A DNA stretch of 49,590 bases, from NCBI RefSeq assembly GCF_000802365.1, contig NZ_JSZE01000049.1, positions 1 through 49,590 on the forward strand, read 5' to 3'. Origin of the DNA: Xanthomonas cannabis pv. cannabis (GTDB lineage Bacteria; Pseudomonadota; Gammaproteobacteria; Xanthomonadales; Xanthomonadaceae). A model generated the notes under the pieces. The model was not told where the DNA came from and ran no database searches. It saw only the letters and a list, made by a program, of their open reading frames with translations. The first letter of the stretch is position 1, and each line of letters starts with the position of its first letter. The position numbers and the translations under genes are program-made. This document shows, in pieces, positions 49,284 through 49,590 of this stretch.

Positions 49284-49590
49284 GTAGCACGCTGGCAACT
49301 GCAGCGTGAGCGAGACGCTCATGACGCAGATCACGGCAGGTTGCGCACGCTGAAGCATCGGCTGATCCAGCATCCCAGCGCGTGACGCCCGATTTTTTTG
49401 ACGCTAGGACGCCAGAGCGAAAAGCTCGCCCCCATCCGCCCTTCGGGCACCTTCCCCCGCAAGCGGTGGAAGGGAGCCGAGCACCTACCGCTGCAAGCGG
49501 TAGAAGGGAGTTGATCACTTAGTGCGCAGCGCCCCAGCCAACCACCTATCTGCAAGCCCCCTTGAGTCAAGGGGGCGCGGCGACAGCCGC
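49284..49590. other. Non-coding right end with tandem and palindromic repeats
   Basis: No gene is supported. It holds a 34-bp tandem duplication (49448-49515) and a 21-bp palindrome at 49556-49576 (GCCCCCTTGA-G-TCAAGGGGGC). The region looks like interspersed Xanthomonas intergenic repeat sequence. Confidence 0.55.
49448..49515. repeat. 34-bp imperfect tandem repeat, two copies
   Basis: Copies at 49448-49481 and 49482-49515, each starting CACCT and containing GCAAGCGGT and GAAGGGAG. Each copy also contains an internal inverted repeat (ACCGCTGCAAGCGGT in copy 2). Confidence 0.7.

Overview
The window is a high-GC chromosomal segment that gene content and gene order place in Xanthomonas or a very close relative. 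Supporting points are an SAH riboswitch on ahcY, a MutT-ThiE fusion near secA, DciA next to lpxC, and an mraZ-to-lpxC division cluster with Xanthomonas-type proteins. The species cannot be fixed from the sequence alone. No rRNA, tRNA, CRISPR array, insertion sequence or prophage was seen.

Layout, left to right. 1-3.5 kb: the start of a TetR regulator (cut by the window edge) with an operator-like palindrome, then ppc (PEP carboxylase) and a pair of GTAGGAGCG palindromes. 3.5-10 kb: a secreted S9 prolyl-oligopeptidase-type peptidase; ahcY with its own promoter, SAH riboswitch and terminator; a decayed ParE-like toxin gene; DUF3228 and DUF2058 proteins. 10-21 kb: secreted GH13 alpha-amylase, a histidine phosphatase fused to a multi-pass membrane domain, a Gfo/Idh/MocA oxidoreductase, two VOC proteins, a quinone oxidoreductase, metF, a DUF4124 secreted protein, and mutT-thiE overlapping a P-loop kinase-like gene. 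21-25 kb: a type Va autotransporter with an ESPR signal. 25-29.5 kb: secA, an M23 peptidase and dciA. 29.8-47.6 kb: the complete dcw cluster on the minus strand, in transcription order mraZ-rsmH-ftsL-ftsI-murE-murF-mraY-ftsW-murG-murC-ddl-ftsQ-ftsA-ftsZ-lpxC. It makes the lipid II pathway enzymes and the divisome core, and nearly every junction is a 1-20 nt start/stop overlap. 47.9-49.6 kb: a frameshifted NRDE-family gene, a ccdAB toxin-antitoxin pair with its own palindromic operator, and a non-coding repeat region.

The most striking feature is a family of inverted-repeat elements. Each arm holds about four tandem heptanucleotides (GGGATTN, GGGAATC or GGGACCC), and the arms flank a variable core. 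There are eight copies in this window and seven lie in the dcw cluster. Five of those seven are translated: they extend the C-termini of FtsQ, MurG and RsmH, extend the N-terminus of Ddl, and insert about 54 residues inside the C-terminal domain of MurF. Because three 7-nt units make 21 nt, each arm reads as a stop-free heptapeptide, so an element can sit inside a gene without breaking the frame. At two of these sites a hairpin that sequesters the Shine-Dalgarno sequence lies between the element and a coupled start codon. The behaviour recalls Rickettsia palindromic elements. I know of no name for this family, and that absence is from memory only.
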